A stretch of DNA of 64,000 nucleotides, from contig MNCI01027444.1 in assembly GCA_015680685.1 (NCBI GenBank), positions 150,568-214,567 on the forward strand, in the 5' to 3' direction. The notes beneath the pieces were generated by a model. The model was not told the origin of the DNA, did not search any database, and saw only the letters and a list, made by a program, of their open reading frames with translations. Both the position numbers and the translations under genes were made by a program. Shown one piece after another: positions 32,311-44,191 of the stretch. The stretch comes from Gnetum montanum. Its lineage: Eukaryota > Streptophyta > Gnetopsida > Gnetales > Gnetaceae. Numbering within the stretch: the first letter of the stretch is position 1; every line of letters starts with the position of its first letter.

Positions 32311-33545
32311 TGTAACTTTTAGTGTGTTTTGGTTTGTGTCAAAATGTTAAGTAAAATGGAGTTAAAGGTTTTGTGCATGGTTGTATGGTTATTGTGTTTG
32401 TAGGACTACATACATGGGAAACCAAGATAAGCTAAAGAGGACAAGGAACAAACTATTTAGAGCATAAAGGAGGAGGTCATGCACATGGTCTTCAAATGAA
32501 CATCCAAAGAATGTGGAAAAGGATCATATAATGTACAAGAAAAGTTATCATCATCAAAGCATGCAAAAGATCAATGCTATGCACAAGGAATGATGAATTT
32601 AAATGATAAAAAAATTGAAATAAAGATGTCTCTAGAAAATAGCAAACACCTTGGTAGAATCGAAGTAATCTCAAGCAAAATGTCTTCAAGAAATAGTAGA
32701 CGTATTTCTCCAGGAAAAGATGTCTTCATCATAGAAAGATGTCTTCATTGAATGAAGGCCAATACTAGAAAGACGTCTTCCACAAGACAAAGACATCTTC
32801 TAGAATGGAGATTTCAAAAAGATGTCTTTCATGAAACAAATATGTCTTCCAAAAATTGAAGGCAATTTTAGAGAGACATCTCAGGCATGAGAAAGATGTC
32901 TCCCATGACCATTGGCTAATTGTTGTATGAGTTTTGAGATGGATTTAGAAATGCAACAGCTATAAGAAGACTTTATGTGTATTGGGAAATGTGCAAGCCT
33001 TACTGTATTCATTATATAATTATTTGTAATCATTGAATTCTATGTTTCTCCTCATTATCTTATCATTTTGGCATTGTAAAGTGTGATGTGCCTAACTATA
33101 CAAGGATTCAACAAATTGAATTGCAATTATCCCTTGTAATTCTTGTTCTTGTTGCCTTGTGGGGTTGATGTGTTTGAGCTTGTTGGGATCATGTGGGATT
33201 GAGTTGTTGGTTTTTTGGTATAACACTCCAATGTGGAGCTCAAGATTGTAATGGTTGTGGAAGTCTTTAAAACCACATTTCCAAGCCTAATCAAACCTTT
33301 CGTGGTTGAGTGATTGGTGTTGTGGTACAACACTTCAAAGTGGGGCTTGATGACTATATAGGATGTGGACCCTTCAACCACATTTTGAGCGAAATAAAGT
33401 CTAGAGGTGTGCTTGTGGCCCATCCTCTGAATGTGGACTACCCAAGTTGGGGAACTATGTTAAATTCAATGTGTTTTCTTTGTTTGTTTATGTTTTAATT
33501 TGGAAAAATTATTCATCCCCCCTTTTCTAAGTTCAAAAATCCACA
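32311..33545 (+). repeat. 3' LTR of element G
   Basis: 1235 bp, colinear with 27498-28763 and visibly diverged, so the insertion is old. The GATGTC/GACATC array recurs at 32620-32905. Confidence 0.8.
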
Positions 33546-34050
33546 TAAACTATCATACTAACTAATGTTGTTTCTAGCTAAATTAGAGTTATTAATCTTT
33601 CCAAGAAGAGAATAGATCCTAAAAGCTCTTTCATTTACTTACAAATTCTAGGAAATACATCATGTAAGGCTTTGTTAAACTTATGTTTTAAAGTTAATTT
33701 AATATTCTATGTCATGTAAAAATTATGAAATCTACCATCATTCAAAAGGTGTAACATCAAGTTAGAGCTTGTAGACTAGTCCATCACTATTCCTTTGGAA
33801 TATGTAGATTACATTATGATCACCATCAATGGGTGTTCCTTTCTAAAAGATTCATTATTAAGATAATTATAAAGGTAATTTTTGCATCATCATAGGAAGG
33901 GCTTGGCTAAGCACCATTAATGCCAAGCTTGAAATTAGGGGCATATACTTAGAAAATTTCAAGGACAATGAGCATGGGAAAATAAGGAAGAAGAGAGTTT
34001 CATGTATTATATAGAATGATATTAAAACACCACAAATTTCAATAGAAAAT
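33546..34050 (+). pseudogene. Aspartic protease remnant, element E
   Basis: Continuation of E after G. CKALLNLCFKVNLI (33650-33700; the active-site D-S/T-G is lost), then IKLELVD, SITIPLEYVDYIMITINGCS and IIIGRAWLSTINAKLEIRGI (33880-33950). It aligns segment by segment with the protease of element B (39200-39700) and with the gypsy pattern ending in IILGRPFLAT. Many stops. It would have cut the Gag-Pol polyprotein. Confidence 0.65.
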
Positions 34051-34959
34051 TTTTTTAAGTGTCAAAACTTGTCACATTTTTTTTAAGTTTTTGTGCTACA
34101 CTCCCCAACGTAGCAAACATAGCATGCATTAAGGCCTATTTTGCAAAATTTTCTAACTATTAGGAGCAATCACATGAAAATTTTCCTAAGTGTCCTGCTA
34201 TGCTCTCAATTTGCCTATTATGCTCCCTAGCATAGCTATTGTAGAACACACTTCCATAGCTATTTTGACCAAGTGTCAAGCCATAAGTTATCAAGGTCAC
34301 TTGGGATGAACAAAATAGTTCAACAAATTTTCTATCTCTTGGGTTGTCACACTTGCTACACTCCCTAGTGTAGCTAGTGTAGCACATGTCCTAGTGGCTA
34401 GTTCACCTAGGTACCAAGCTAGGGGTTGTCAGAATTACTCAATATGGACAAAAACATTAGGCAAATTTTTTATCTCTTGGGTTCCTACACTCCCTACCAT
34501 AGCATAGTTTCTAGTGGCTAGTTTTGCATAAGTGTTAGGCAAGAAGCCATCAAGCTAGCTCAACATGGAAGACACATTTGGAAAATTTTCTAATTCCTGA
34601 GGCTATCTCTCCTACTATGCCCTAGAGTGTAGCCAACATACCATGAAGGAAGACTGCAAACTTTGTCAAAATTTGGCTAAGTGTCCCTACTATGCTCCCT
34701 AGTGTACCTAGCATAACTAGTGTGAAACATCAAAATTTTGCAAATTTTCACTAAGTGTTGTGATATGCTCTAGTGTGTAGCCAACTTGACACTAGAGAAA
34801 AGCCTTAAAAAACCTCCAAAAGCCTCCAAAACTCAACATCAGCCTTCATCTCAACTTTGACATTCCTCCAACAACCAAGATCAACAATTTGCATCTCTTT
34901 TGCACCCCCATCAATCCCCAAAATTGTTTCTATGCTTGACCCTACTCAAAAGAGGGGAA
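34051..34959 (+). repeat. Minisatellite with hairpin-forming units, element H
   Basis: Seven spaced units, each with an inverted repeat around CTCCCTA, at about 34095, 34197, 34355, 34484, 34603, 34686 and 34763. Examples are GCTACACTCCCTAGTGTAGC (34355-34374) and, in part, TATGCTCCCTAGCATAGC. Units are joined by diverged AATTTTCTAAGTGTC-like segments. It lies directly upstream of a polypurine-like AAAAGAGGGGAATA (34946-34959), a place where some gypsy elements carry tandem repeats. Confidence 0.6.
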
Positions 34960-35909
34960 TATGTAGTCTTGGAGTTTAGCCTATAAGTTATACTATTTTG
35001 CATTGTTTTCAAGTACATTGTGGTATTTCAAGCTCTAGCACATGCAGTTCAGGCAATGTAGTCATAGTTCAACAGTCTCTAGAGACCTATTGCTATTCTT
35101 TAGAGTGTAACATTTTGCTACTCTCATGGGAGCATAGTATGTTAGCATAACCCCATCTACACTCATGCCATGTGGCTCCCAATTCACATCTCACGCTAAC
35201 CCTAGCCCTATAAATACCCTTGCATTCAACACTCTAGGGATGGACAAATCTAAAGAACATTAGGCATTTTAACTTTCTGAGCATCCCTAGCATTCTCGCA
35301 CCAGAGCACTTGAGCTTTACACCTTGGCACCTCCCAAAACTTAGTCCACCATTGCACCCACAAAACACAGCAATAGCCAACCCAATAGGTTTAGTTCCCA
35401 TAGCAGCCATTAGCTCCAAGTTTTGGGCATCCCAGAGACTATGACTACACTATTATGCAACCACTATGCTTGACTACACACTGCATACCATTCTCATCTC
35501 TTTTCCTGCAATAGTTACACTCCCCCATTTAGGGCGGTGCACTTTTGTTCTCAAGTTTCATTGCATTTCTCAAGCATTTATCTTTGATATTCAATGTAAC
35601 ACTTGTATTTTCTCATTGTTTTATACATATTTGAACATTCACAATGCTATTCTCAGGCTAGGACACCACACTATGCTCTAGCTTAGCTTGTCTCGGTGTT
35701 TGCGCGTAACATAGTATAAACCCCTTTTGCACATGGTTGTTTTAACACCAAGTCCCTATTTGATTGACAAGACCATTTAGGATACCTCATTTATATTTTC
35801 TAGCACAACCCTTGGATAAATTTGGGGTTAGGCTATATTCTCACCATCCTCTTGGTGTTCTAGCCACCAATGTTTTTAGATGTCACAAATATGAGGTGCA
35901 ACTACATGT
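34960..35909 (+). repeat. Probable LTR of element H
   Basis: Starts TGTAGTCTTGGAG after the purine tract. TATA box CCTATAAATACCC at 35207-35219. The end is uncertain; CAACTACA at about 35902-35909 would pair with the start. No second LTR or internal genes were found, so only a 3' terminal piece of a different LTR element remains in E. Confidence 0.45.
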
Positions 35910-36539
35910 AAAGAGCTTAGATCATAAGATAAAAAAATAGTACAACATGTATTTCATATATAAAAATAGTGTGTGCACAAAAATACACATATACATCAAT
36001 CACTAGAAAGGAGGATACCCAATGACTAATAGCAAATGAGAACTACCAATCTACAATTTGCATGAAATAGGAAGAAGTATTTATCATCTCACATGTACCA
36101 AAGATAGATTAGATGAAAAAGGTACAATAATAACTATTTGAAGAAAAGTATATGCAAGAGGAAGATAATGATCGAGAAGAGTTAGAAATTTTAGATGAAC
36201 TTATGTTAGAACTAATTGAGCTAAAGACATTTTCAACATTACTACAGTATATTTTTCTTAAAAATGAAAAGTTGGTAATAATAAATATAGAGTTCAGATA
36301 AGAGCATATATTAAAAGTTACAAATAAGTCGTTAATACTATTTGTTTGTTCTTACAATGAGATCACTAAAATTGATCCTCATGTATGATAACATCACATA
36401 TATACTGATCCTTTCATTTTGTCCAAACATCAACTACAATGTAAGTTTAATCCAAAACTAAAGTAGGCTATAAAGAAGAAAATTGAAAAACTCTTGAAAG
36501 CTAGATTCATCTATACTATGAGTGATAGTAAGTGGGTGA
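35910..36539 (+). pseudogene. Reverse transcriptase N-terminal remnant, element E
   Basis: DREELEILDELMLELIELKT and LLQYIFLKNEKLVIINIEFR, then KLKAIKKKIEKLL-like sequence with ARFIYTMSDSKWV (36480-36535), match the start of Athila-type reverse transcriptase, where the usual wording is IxPISDSxWVSP. Reading is broken by stops and then runs into copia sequence (F). The catalytic half is absent from E. Confidence 0.6.
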
Positions 36540-36661
36540 GGCAACTTACCCACTTGTAATTGTGCTTACATATTTCTTTACCATACAAGATCAAATATTA
36601 AATGCATCTTGTATATATCAAGATTCATGCAAGAAGTAAGGCAAAATCATCTCAATGCTCT
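36540..36661 (+). pseudogene. Copia reverse transcriptase/RNase H piece F, left part
   Basis: HTRSNIKCILYISRFMQEVR reads across the junction with the right part at 48064 as RQNHLNAL then VLGYVKGTIDH, the C-terminal reverse transcriptase signature of Ty1/copia (TRPDI ... SRFMQ ... GTxDHGI). Element B split it, duplicating GCTCT (36657-36661 and 48064-48068). Confidence 0.65.
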
Positions 36662-37502
36662 TGATGAGTCATGATCATTAGACTACATTGACGTGATCCC
36701 ATCAACACATACGCATTAACATGATCTCATTGACACATGGTTTGATGTGTCAATGCAGTGTCATGTCTTACCTATAAATGTGTGCTCACACACTACACTT
36801 ATGACATCTGATCATTAGTTTCTAGCTAAAATCTTGCTATTTTATCTTCCTAGAGTTAGAATATTTTCTAAGTACCCAGATTAGGAGTTGAGAAGTGTAC
36901 AGATCTTTATTCAAGCACTTATGTACCTGAACACCTAAGTGTGAACGATAATAAAGATGAGCTTTCTTAATAAACCTTGCAACACTTAGACTTAGCTTAA
37001 TGTTTACCTCATGCATTTATTATTCATGCAATTTAAATTACTACATTTAAGTAATTAATTCATAGTGATTAAGTAATGCACATAAGTATGACCACTTTGA
37101 GCATATGTAAAGCTTGGTAATCCTAGTAGCGCTTATGCTTGGTAACCTAGTAGCATGGCAACGTGTTCAAGATGTGTATAGAAAGTAGTAATGGATGCTT
37201 ATGTTAAGATTAGCTAAGCATTAGTTAGTTATTAGATTAATTAAACATTTAATTACTTTATTTTTGGAACTTAGGTGAATTAAATAAAAAACTTGAAATG
37301 ATAAAAATCATATGCCTCAGTTACACTTAACCATATCTTTGTAATTTATAAGATAAACTAAGATGACAATGATCACATCTATTAGATTCACTACCTAGCT
37401 CCAATTTACATAGAGAGCTAAAGTCTATGAAACTTAATATGATCATTTAGTGAACGCTAGTGATTCATATGGTTGGGCATAGGGACTGCTCATTGATCAT
37501 CA
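36662..37502 (+). repeat. 5' LTR of element B (841 bp)
   Basis: TGATGAGTCATG to GATCATCA. U3 has alternating motifs CATTGACGTGATCCCATCAA, AACATGATCTCATTGACAC and TTTGATGTGTCAATGCAGTG before a TATA box (CCTATAAATGTG near 36771). Confidence 0.85.
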
Positions 37503-37521
37503 TTGACACTGTTGCTAGGGA
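37503..37521 (+). other. Primer binding site (tRNA-Asp type), element B
   Basis: TTGACACTGTTGCTAGGGA follows the LTR; changes relative to the tRNA-Asp complement are transitions. Confidence 0.7.
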
Positions 37522-37799
37522 TTTTAGTTAGCTATGTGCACTACCTAGGAGTTATTGAAATTATATAACAACATTGTAACTAATCCTAAAGTCAATATCA
37601 TTAAGAAAAATAATAATAACAACAAAAGTACATTTTTTTCTTCTCATATAATATGGCTTATTCTCATAGGGGATATTCTTCATCACTATACAAAGATGGT
37701 TCCAATCAACAAATGTGTGAAGGCCCAAAACCACATGTGCCCCAACAATGCAAAGTGGTCTATACTCATTAAATGAGTATGTTTGAAACTTCACCTTCA

Positions 37800-39130
37800 T
37801 CTTGCACCAAGATGAATAGATGCGATGCAGGAACATGAAGGGCAACATTGTGTTACCACCTAATCAATCCATTTCTACAATGCTGCTTTACAATCATGAA
37901 ATTAGGCATCATAGGGCTCAATGTTGAATATGTTGTGCAAAACTATCAGGATTATCATCCCACTGAGGCACAATGGAAGAAAGATAGGCAACAGGAGGCT
38001 CACTATGAGGCATTAAAGGGAAAATAGTTTGCAAACTCTTTGTTCCTACCCAAGGGAGACTTTCTAAAATAGGAGTCCAAAGGTTAATTGAGCAAGTGAT
38101 GAAAGAAGAAGGAGAGTTAAGAAAAAGAAAAATTATAGAATAGTATAACTGGAACCCTTCCATTCACAAAAGGGAGGTCCAACTTTGTGATAATGAGGAG
38201 GAGGCATCACCTAATGAAGTGGTGCAACATAAAACCTTGTTAATACAAAAATCTATTTTTGACATATTGGTCAAGGTAGAAAAAATATGGAACTCTTTAG
38301 ATGAGAAGTTAAAAAATGCCCTTATAATTGCTTAAGAGTTTAAAGAGTAAGGTAGTGGTCATGACTAAAGGAGAATGAAGGAAGCTAAATGTGCCCATCA
38401 AAGGGGTAAGGGCAAAGTTGTTGTCATTGAATGGGTTGTGGATTTCGAGACAGATGATGATGACGGGTGTGACATCTACAACTACAAACATCCTAAGGGA
38501 TGTTGCTTAATTATGTCACACTTTTAGGAATCTGTAGTGTATGTGCTAAATCCTAAATTGGCAAAAAGGTAAGTACCTAGGAGGTTGCCTTATCCTCAAG
38601 GTAACTACTAGTAGTTCCACCAATAAGATTATTATCCAAGTGGAGCTCCACCTGAATCTCATGAGTAGTACTAGTAGTGGTAGCATCCACAGTCATGGGG
38701 AATGCCACCACCAAGGTATTAGTACCCTTACTCTCAACTAGATCCATATGGGTACTATATTCAATAGTCTCCATATGACTCTTCTATTCATGCCTCTTTC
38801 CAATACCAATATTACCCTCCTAAGTACTATAGAGAAAAATCTCTAAGAGGGAAGTCCACATTTCCATATTACCCTCCTCATCCTTCTACACTTGTACCTC
38901 CACCCTCAACTTTATTTCCATCCACTCCATCCATGCAAGGTGAAATTCTAGCCTAGCCATAGCAAAGAAACACTATAAGAGCTATTAACTTATAGTCAAC
39001 TTCCCTGCCAAGTGATTCAAAGAATAAACCTTGAAAAAGACCTTTCTTCTAATCCAACAGTCCTACTAAGCCCTCAAAAATACCCATCACTAATGATAAT
39101 ATTTATTCTTCATCCTTTACAATAACATTT
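37800..39130 (+). pseudogene. Gag remnant, element B
   Basis: QRLIEQVMKEEGELRKRK, then NWNPSIHKREVQLCDNEEEA (38060-38200), match the M gag (QRLIRQVEKEEGELYKQEN and NWDPTLQRKRIHIYDEEKEA). DDGCDIYNYKHPKGC (38455-38500) and a Tyr/Pro-rich tail (38700-38950) follow. The capsid core seen in M (FPRTL and WYRSL) is missing or destroyed. Stops and frameshifts throughout. Confidence 0.65.
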
Positions 39131-39720
39131 GAGATCCCTTCAAACCAAATGCCTTACAAAGTGCATACTATAATATTTATCCATGTGATTATAGATTGGA
39201 TAAAGGTTGGTCATCTTCCTTGGAAAATATATGATTCTTGAAGTCCTCTTATTTACTTTCAAATTGCTAGGAATAAGCCTTACAAGGCTCTTCTAAACTC
39301 AAGTTTTGGTGTTAATTTGATTTCACGTGAAATGTACAAAGCTTGGAACCTGCCTCCTCTCAAGAAGAAGAACATTCATCTTAAGTTAGCAGATCAATCC
39401 ATCACCATTCCCTTGAGATTAATGAAGGAGATTGTGACCATAATCTATGGGAGGTCCTATCCTGCTAACTTCTTGGTGATTTGAGTAGAAAATTGTAAGG
39501 GGGACTTCCCAATCATCATGGGAAGGGCTTGGCTAAGTACAATAGATGCACAGTTGGGAATCAAAGACCTATTTATGGAAATTTGCAAGGAAAATAATTT
39601 TGGAAATATTGAGAGGAAGCACATTCCATGCATCATGTGCAATGACACAAGGTATCACTATGTGCAGAAATTATGGACAATGAAAGTACAAAAATTACAA
39701 CATTCAAACATTGTGTAGAT
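39131..39720 (+). pseudogene. Aspartic protease remnant, element B
   Basis: KALLNSSFGVNLISREMYKA (39270-39340; active-site Asp and Gly changed), KNIHLKLADQSITIPLRLMK, RSYPANFLVI and FPIIMGRAWLSTIDAQLGI (39500-39560) follow the gypsy protease pattern. One in-frame stop at the LVI/VEN boundary. Position between gag and reverse transcriptase is as expected. Confidence 0.75.
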
Positions 39721-39989
39721 GTTATAGAAATCCAAAAGGTGCCTATATGCAATAGCCACAAAATATGAGGACATCTAGTTGCTAATAGCTAAATCTAAAA
39801 GTAGCTCAACTTTGCACATGGAATAAACTAAGAGCTTAACAAGTGCCTACATTGAAGGCATGGATGAGATGAAGCAAATCCATTACCAACTCTCCAATGA
39901 ACCTGATGAAACCAATTGGGAAGAGTTGAAAATCCCTAACAACTTCAAACATGAGCCCTTGTAGCCTTCTAATACCTTATCCTAGGCAT

Positions 39990-40850
39990 CTTCCAACAAA
40001 ACATTAGTAGAAAAGTGGAAGACTTCATGGATGACTTCTCCACCTATGGGGCTACATTTGAGCAAGCCTTAGACCATCTTGAGTAAGTGTTGAAAAGGTG
40101 TGTGGAGACAAACCTTAGGCTCAACTAGTAGAAAATCCAATTGATGGTCAAGAAGACATTGTGTTAAGGCACAAATTATCATAGAAAGGAGTTGAGGTGG
40201 ACCTTGAAAAAATAAGGATCATCTAAGAAAATACTAGACAACTTGAGATTGTCAGAGATGTGATCATTCCTTGGTCACACTAGCTACTATTGGTAATTAA
40301 TTGAGAATTTATGTAACATCACAAAATGGTTGGTGGAGATGACAAAGAATAATGATCTATTTTTCTAGATTAAGGAATGTGAATGTACATTCTAGAAACT
40401 TAAGAAAAAGCTCATAGAAACTCCAATTCTATGAGCACTTGATTGAGCTATATCCTTTTAGCTCATGAAAAACACATCTAATTATGCCTTGGGAGCCATG
40501 CTCATGTAGTTGAATGGTTAGAAATGTCCTTACTACATCCATTGTGTGATTAGAAGCATTATTGATACACAAGAAAACTCCACCACAATGGAGAAAGAAT
40601 TAATGGTAGTGGTGTTTACCTTAAAAAAAATTTAGGTACTATGTGCTTAGGTACAAGGTGTTTGTGCACATGGACCACAATGCAATTAGGTTCCTAATGA
40701 ATAAGCCAACAATGAATCCTCATGTTATACATTGGATAGTGATCTTGCAGGAATTTGATCTAACAATGGTAGATCGAAAAGGGACTAAGAACATGGTTAT
40801 TGACTACTTGTCTTGGTTAAGATGGGACAATAAAGAGGAGTAGAGCCCAC
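39990..40850 (+). pseudogene. Reverse transcriptase-RNase H remnant, element B
   Basis: Starts at VEDFMDDFSTYGATFEQALD with the catalytic FMDD at 40024-40035, so the finger half of the reverse transcriptase is deleted between the protease and this point. Then VLKRCVETNLRLN, a connection region, NYALGAMLM, and RNase H sequence ENSTTMEKELMVVVFT, KVFVHMDHNAIRFLMNKP and LQEFDLTMVDRKGTKN. FMDD and the wording are typical of Athila/Tat-lineage gypsy elements. Many stops and shifts. It copied element RNA to DNA and degraded the template. Confidence 0.8.
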
Positions 40851-40899
40851 TTTTAGATTATTTTCTTAATGAACTCCACTTTGTTGCAGTCATTATTGA

Positions 40900-42214
40900 A
40901 CAAGTTCCTACTGAAACCAACTAGTATGATGACATTCTTACCTATCTTCTCACCCAAGAGATGCTACAGTAGTGGGACAATAGGAAGAAACAATAGTTTA
41001 CTAGGAAAAAAACTTCATGGAAATCAATGATCTTTACAAGGTGTGGGTTGATGGCATAGTTTGATGGTGCATATCTAATGATAACTAGCTATGCATTTTC
41101 CAAGATGCTCATGAGGGTCCTTGTGAGAGTTGCTATGCTAGGAGACGCAAGGCAATTAAGATCCTCATGGTAGGGTATTATTGGCCAATACTTTTCGGAT
41201 GCTCACCACTTTGTCTACTTTTGTGAACACTGCCAATGTGATGGTGGAATGATTGCTCATATGGAGAACCCTCACTAGTGGATCTAACCATTGGATCCCT
41301 TTAACATATGGGACATCAATTTCATGGGTCCCATCACTCCCATGTCAAATAGAAAGGTGTACATCATTATGGCTATTGACTATTGTATAAAATGGATAGA
41401 AGCTACAACCATCATCAATTGCACATATTCTATGGCTTCTCAATTTATGTAACAAAATGTTGTAAACATGTTTGGGATGTCACGTGCACTTATTTTTGAA
41501 AATGAAACTTATTTTATAGGCACCACCTTTTGAAAGCTCAAGCAATGCTTAAGGGTTGAGCATAAACTAACAACACCCTACCACCCATAAGCTAATTGTT
41601 AAGCAAAAGTTATGAATAGGGACATCACAAAAATACTAACAAGAACTATTAGTAAATATAGGAGGTATTGGAGTATAAAACTTAACGATGTCCTTTGGGC
41701 CTATCACTCCACTTGGAAACTTCCTATTAGCTACTCTCCCTATGAGATTGTGTACAGAAAACTACTAACACATCCCATTCAAGTAGAACTTCACATACTT
41801 TCAACTACCTATGACCTTTTCCTTGACCTAATTCTAGCACAGAAAGAAAGATTAATAAATCTCAACTTATTGGATGAAAATCAACTAGTAGCCTTTTCAT
41901 CTAACAAAGTGAACAAGGCATTTAATAAATAGTGTCATGACAATAGAATCAAGAAAGTAAAATTCCAATCAAGAAAGAAGGTCATATATTGGAATCCTAT
42001 GCACATGCCACAAAGAACTAAGTTCCAAATGCTATGGAAGGGATCTTGTATTATCTATGAAACCTTTCCTTTTTGGGCCATGTTAATTTACAAGCCTGAT
42101 TGTCCAAACAAGAAGCTACAAGTTAACATGCAACAACTCAAGCCTTTCCATGAACCCAAAAGAGCCAGTGACAACAACACCTCATTGAATGAACATGCAC
42201 ACTCAATTTTTTAA
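40900..42214 (+). pseudogene. Integrase remnant, element B
   Basis: DAHEGPCESCYARRRKAIKI and VGYYWPILF (41095-41190; HHCC zinc-binding end, partly lost), WDINFMGPITPMSNRKVYII then MAIDYCIKWIEA (41300-41410; core with the first catalytic Asp changed to Asn in DxNFMGP), TTPYHPXANC, then a longer open run MNRDITKILTRTISKYRRYW with LNDVLWAYHSTWKLPISYSP (41612-41932), and C-terminal VNMQQLKPFHEPKR before the stop at 42214. Pattern and order match gypsy integrase, which inserts the DNA copy. Confidence 0.8.
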
Positions 42215-43684
42215 ATCTCCTCCTTCCAAATTAGTTGTGAGGAAGATGGCTATTCATGCTAGATTAAATAATGTGGCTCCTCAATTTTTCATCTTTTCTA
42301 TTTTTCATCATTTTTATTTTACATCATTTTTAGTATATTTTCATTTTTCTTGAATATTTTATAATTTCTTATATATTTTCATTTATTTAGTTTGAATTTT
42401 CTAAGGTTTTTCTCATTTTTCTTTATTGCTACCAAGATTAAGTGTAATTGTAGCTATTGACTGATGGTGGTTTGTACCATAATGTTATTTGATTACTAAT
42501 GTTTGAATTCTATCTTTGAATTTTAGTGTTGATAACTAAGACATTGTTTCTTTTTTATGATAAAAGATAATGAGGCCACGTCATCCACCCATCCACAAAA
42601 CTATATGGTGTTCCCTTATTTTAAAAATATGTGGTCCCTTCTTAAATAAAATTTTTAATTAATTTGTGACCTTGGTAATTTCTAAACTTGTGAAGGATTA
42701 AATGGATAGAAAAAGGTGTGATTTCAAGGGGATTTAACACTCTTTGTACTTGCCTACCCTCTTGGGTGCATGAATGTTTTCATGGATTTATAACTACTCT
42801 CTTATTGACCAATAATAAGAAGCAAAGTCTTTGTATGATGTGGGTCCCATTAAAAAAAGAAAAAAAAACAACAACAAACAAAATAAAAAAACAATAATGA
42901 AAACTCAAAGCACATCTATTAGAAAAAAATAATGGGCTTCAAGCACTAGTTATGGGACTAGAAAGACATGTTACCCATGCTTGAAGATCCCCTGTAACTA
43001 AGGATAATCTCACTTCTTTCTTCTCTTTTCTTCCTTTTTAGGAACAATGATTGATCTATTGGAATATTCTTATGCCTTAGGAGCATAGACTAGTCTTATA
43101 ATGTTAATGTGAAGTCATTAAAAGTGGTTGGTTTTAATTAAGACTAAGGATGGATGTTATTGGGTCGTATTAACCACAAAAGTCCATAAGGTACTTTATG
43201 TGACTATGCTATGGAACTCCATCCCACACTCTACCTCATCTATCTATGCTTTTCATACCTCACCTCACTACCTCTTCTCATGTCTTAGTTTGATGTGTCC
43301 AAGTTCATAGATATTTTCTTTGGGGATTTGGTCCTTAACTAACTACAACCATTAGTCACCTATGGAGCCCATGGACTCCTTGGTATGAGGGCATGCAAGG
43401 GCATCAACGGCATGAGCCTGCTATGGGAAGGATCCACTTGCATACCCCTTAGTTGGGCTAGTTAATTTCTTCATCTTTTAGGCATGTTTTCTTTCAAAAC
43501 CTTCTACCTTCCGTGTTGATTACATCTAGTTGTGCACTTCTTCATGGAATTTTTCCAATAATTCTCCTATTAAATCTTCTTTTTTATGAATTATCTAGCT
43601 CTCCTCAAGCATTTCATCATGCTTTTGGCTTTTCTAGCTCTTTAAGAACTTTGATTTTATGTAAAAAATCATTTTTATTCTTAT
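42215..43684 (+). other. Post-integrase spacer of element B with conserved boxes
   Basis: No gene. A T-rich tract (42280-42425), an A-rich tract (42846-42905), box 1 at 42958-42986 and box 2 at 43391-43440, in the same order as in A and M. Shows that these boxes belong to the pol-bearing family member too. Confidence 0.6.
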
Positions 43685-43765
43685 TGTTTATGATAAAAAA
43701 TTCTATCTTTTGGCCATATCAACATGATCTCATCAACATTAGACAAAAGATCTATAAATAGCATG
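43685..43765 (+). promoter_or_regulatory. Internal U3-like promoter of ORF2, element B
   Basis: ATCAACATGATCTCATCAAC (43718-43737) precedes a TATA box (GATCTATAAATAGC near 43751). The motif AACATGATCTCAT is also in this element's 5' LTR U3 (36720-36732), whereas the GATATCG motif of A is absent. This is the counterpart of A's 1836-1935. Confidence 0.5.
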
Positions 43766-44191
43766 ACACTTTGCAAATTTTTTGTCATTTGCGTTCAAAT
43801 GCAAGAGGATTTTTTGTAGTTTTTATAGCCCAGAACCTTTCCAAGCCCATAACTTTTAAGTCATTTGTCTAATTAACCCTATTCTTAAGTCCTGTAGCTA
43901 TTGAAAGTGAGCTCTATGTCATGGGGCCCACAAACCTTAGGTTTTTAATAAATACTTTTTTTGAATTTTTTCTAACTCGCACAAGGTTTAACTAATGCAA
44001 TAATATTAAATTCACGTGAATTAAACCTTTTCAATGAACTTTGCTAGACACTAAGGTGAAAGAATATTAACATAATCAAACTTACCATGATTACAACTTA
44101 GCCAAGTGTAACCAAACTGATTGAGATAAGGTACTTAAGTGTTGCAAAGTTACACATCAAATGTGAATCCTTGATCATGTTGTAATTATAG
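43766..44191 (+). other. ORF2 leader with putative 3' splice site, element B
   Basis: Noncoding; ends TTGTAATTATAG immediately before ATG 44192, like A at 2406. No donor site identified. Confidence 0.45.

Larger units (their letters stand above)
27498..33545 (+). mobile_element. Element G: gag-only Ty1/copia retrotransposon
   Basis: Long LTRs of 1266 and 1235 bp starting TGTG/TGTA and ending TCCACA, an initiator tRNA-Met-type primer site, a gag remnant, and a typical copia polypurine tract. There is no integrase, reverse transcriptase or RNase H: 30231-32295 is noncoding. It is therefore a non-autonomous element that must have used a partner's enzymes. AAACT occurs at 27493-27497 and 33547-33551, a near-perfect target duplication offset by one T. 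It sits inside the E gag/protease region. Confidence 0.75.

Noticed and set aside
34051-34800. Regularly spaced palindromic repeats resembling a CRISPR array
   Set aside because: Units and spacings vary widely, 'spacers' are related to each other, the host is a plant, and the array lies next to an LTR.
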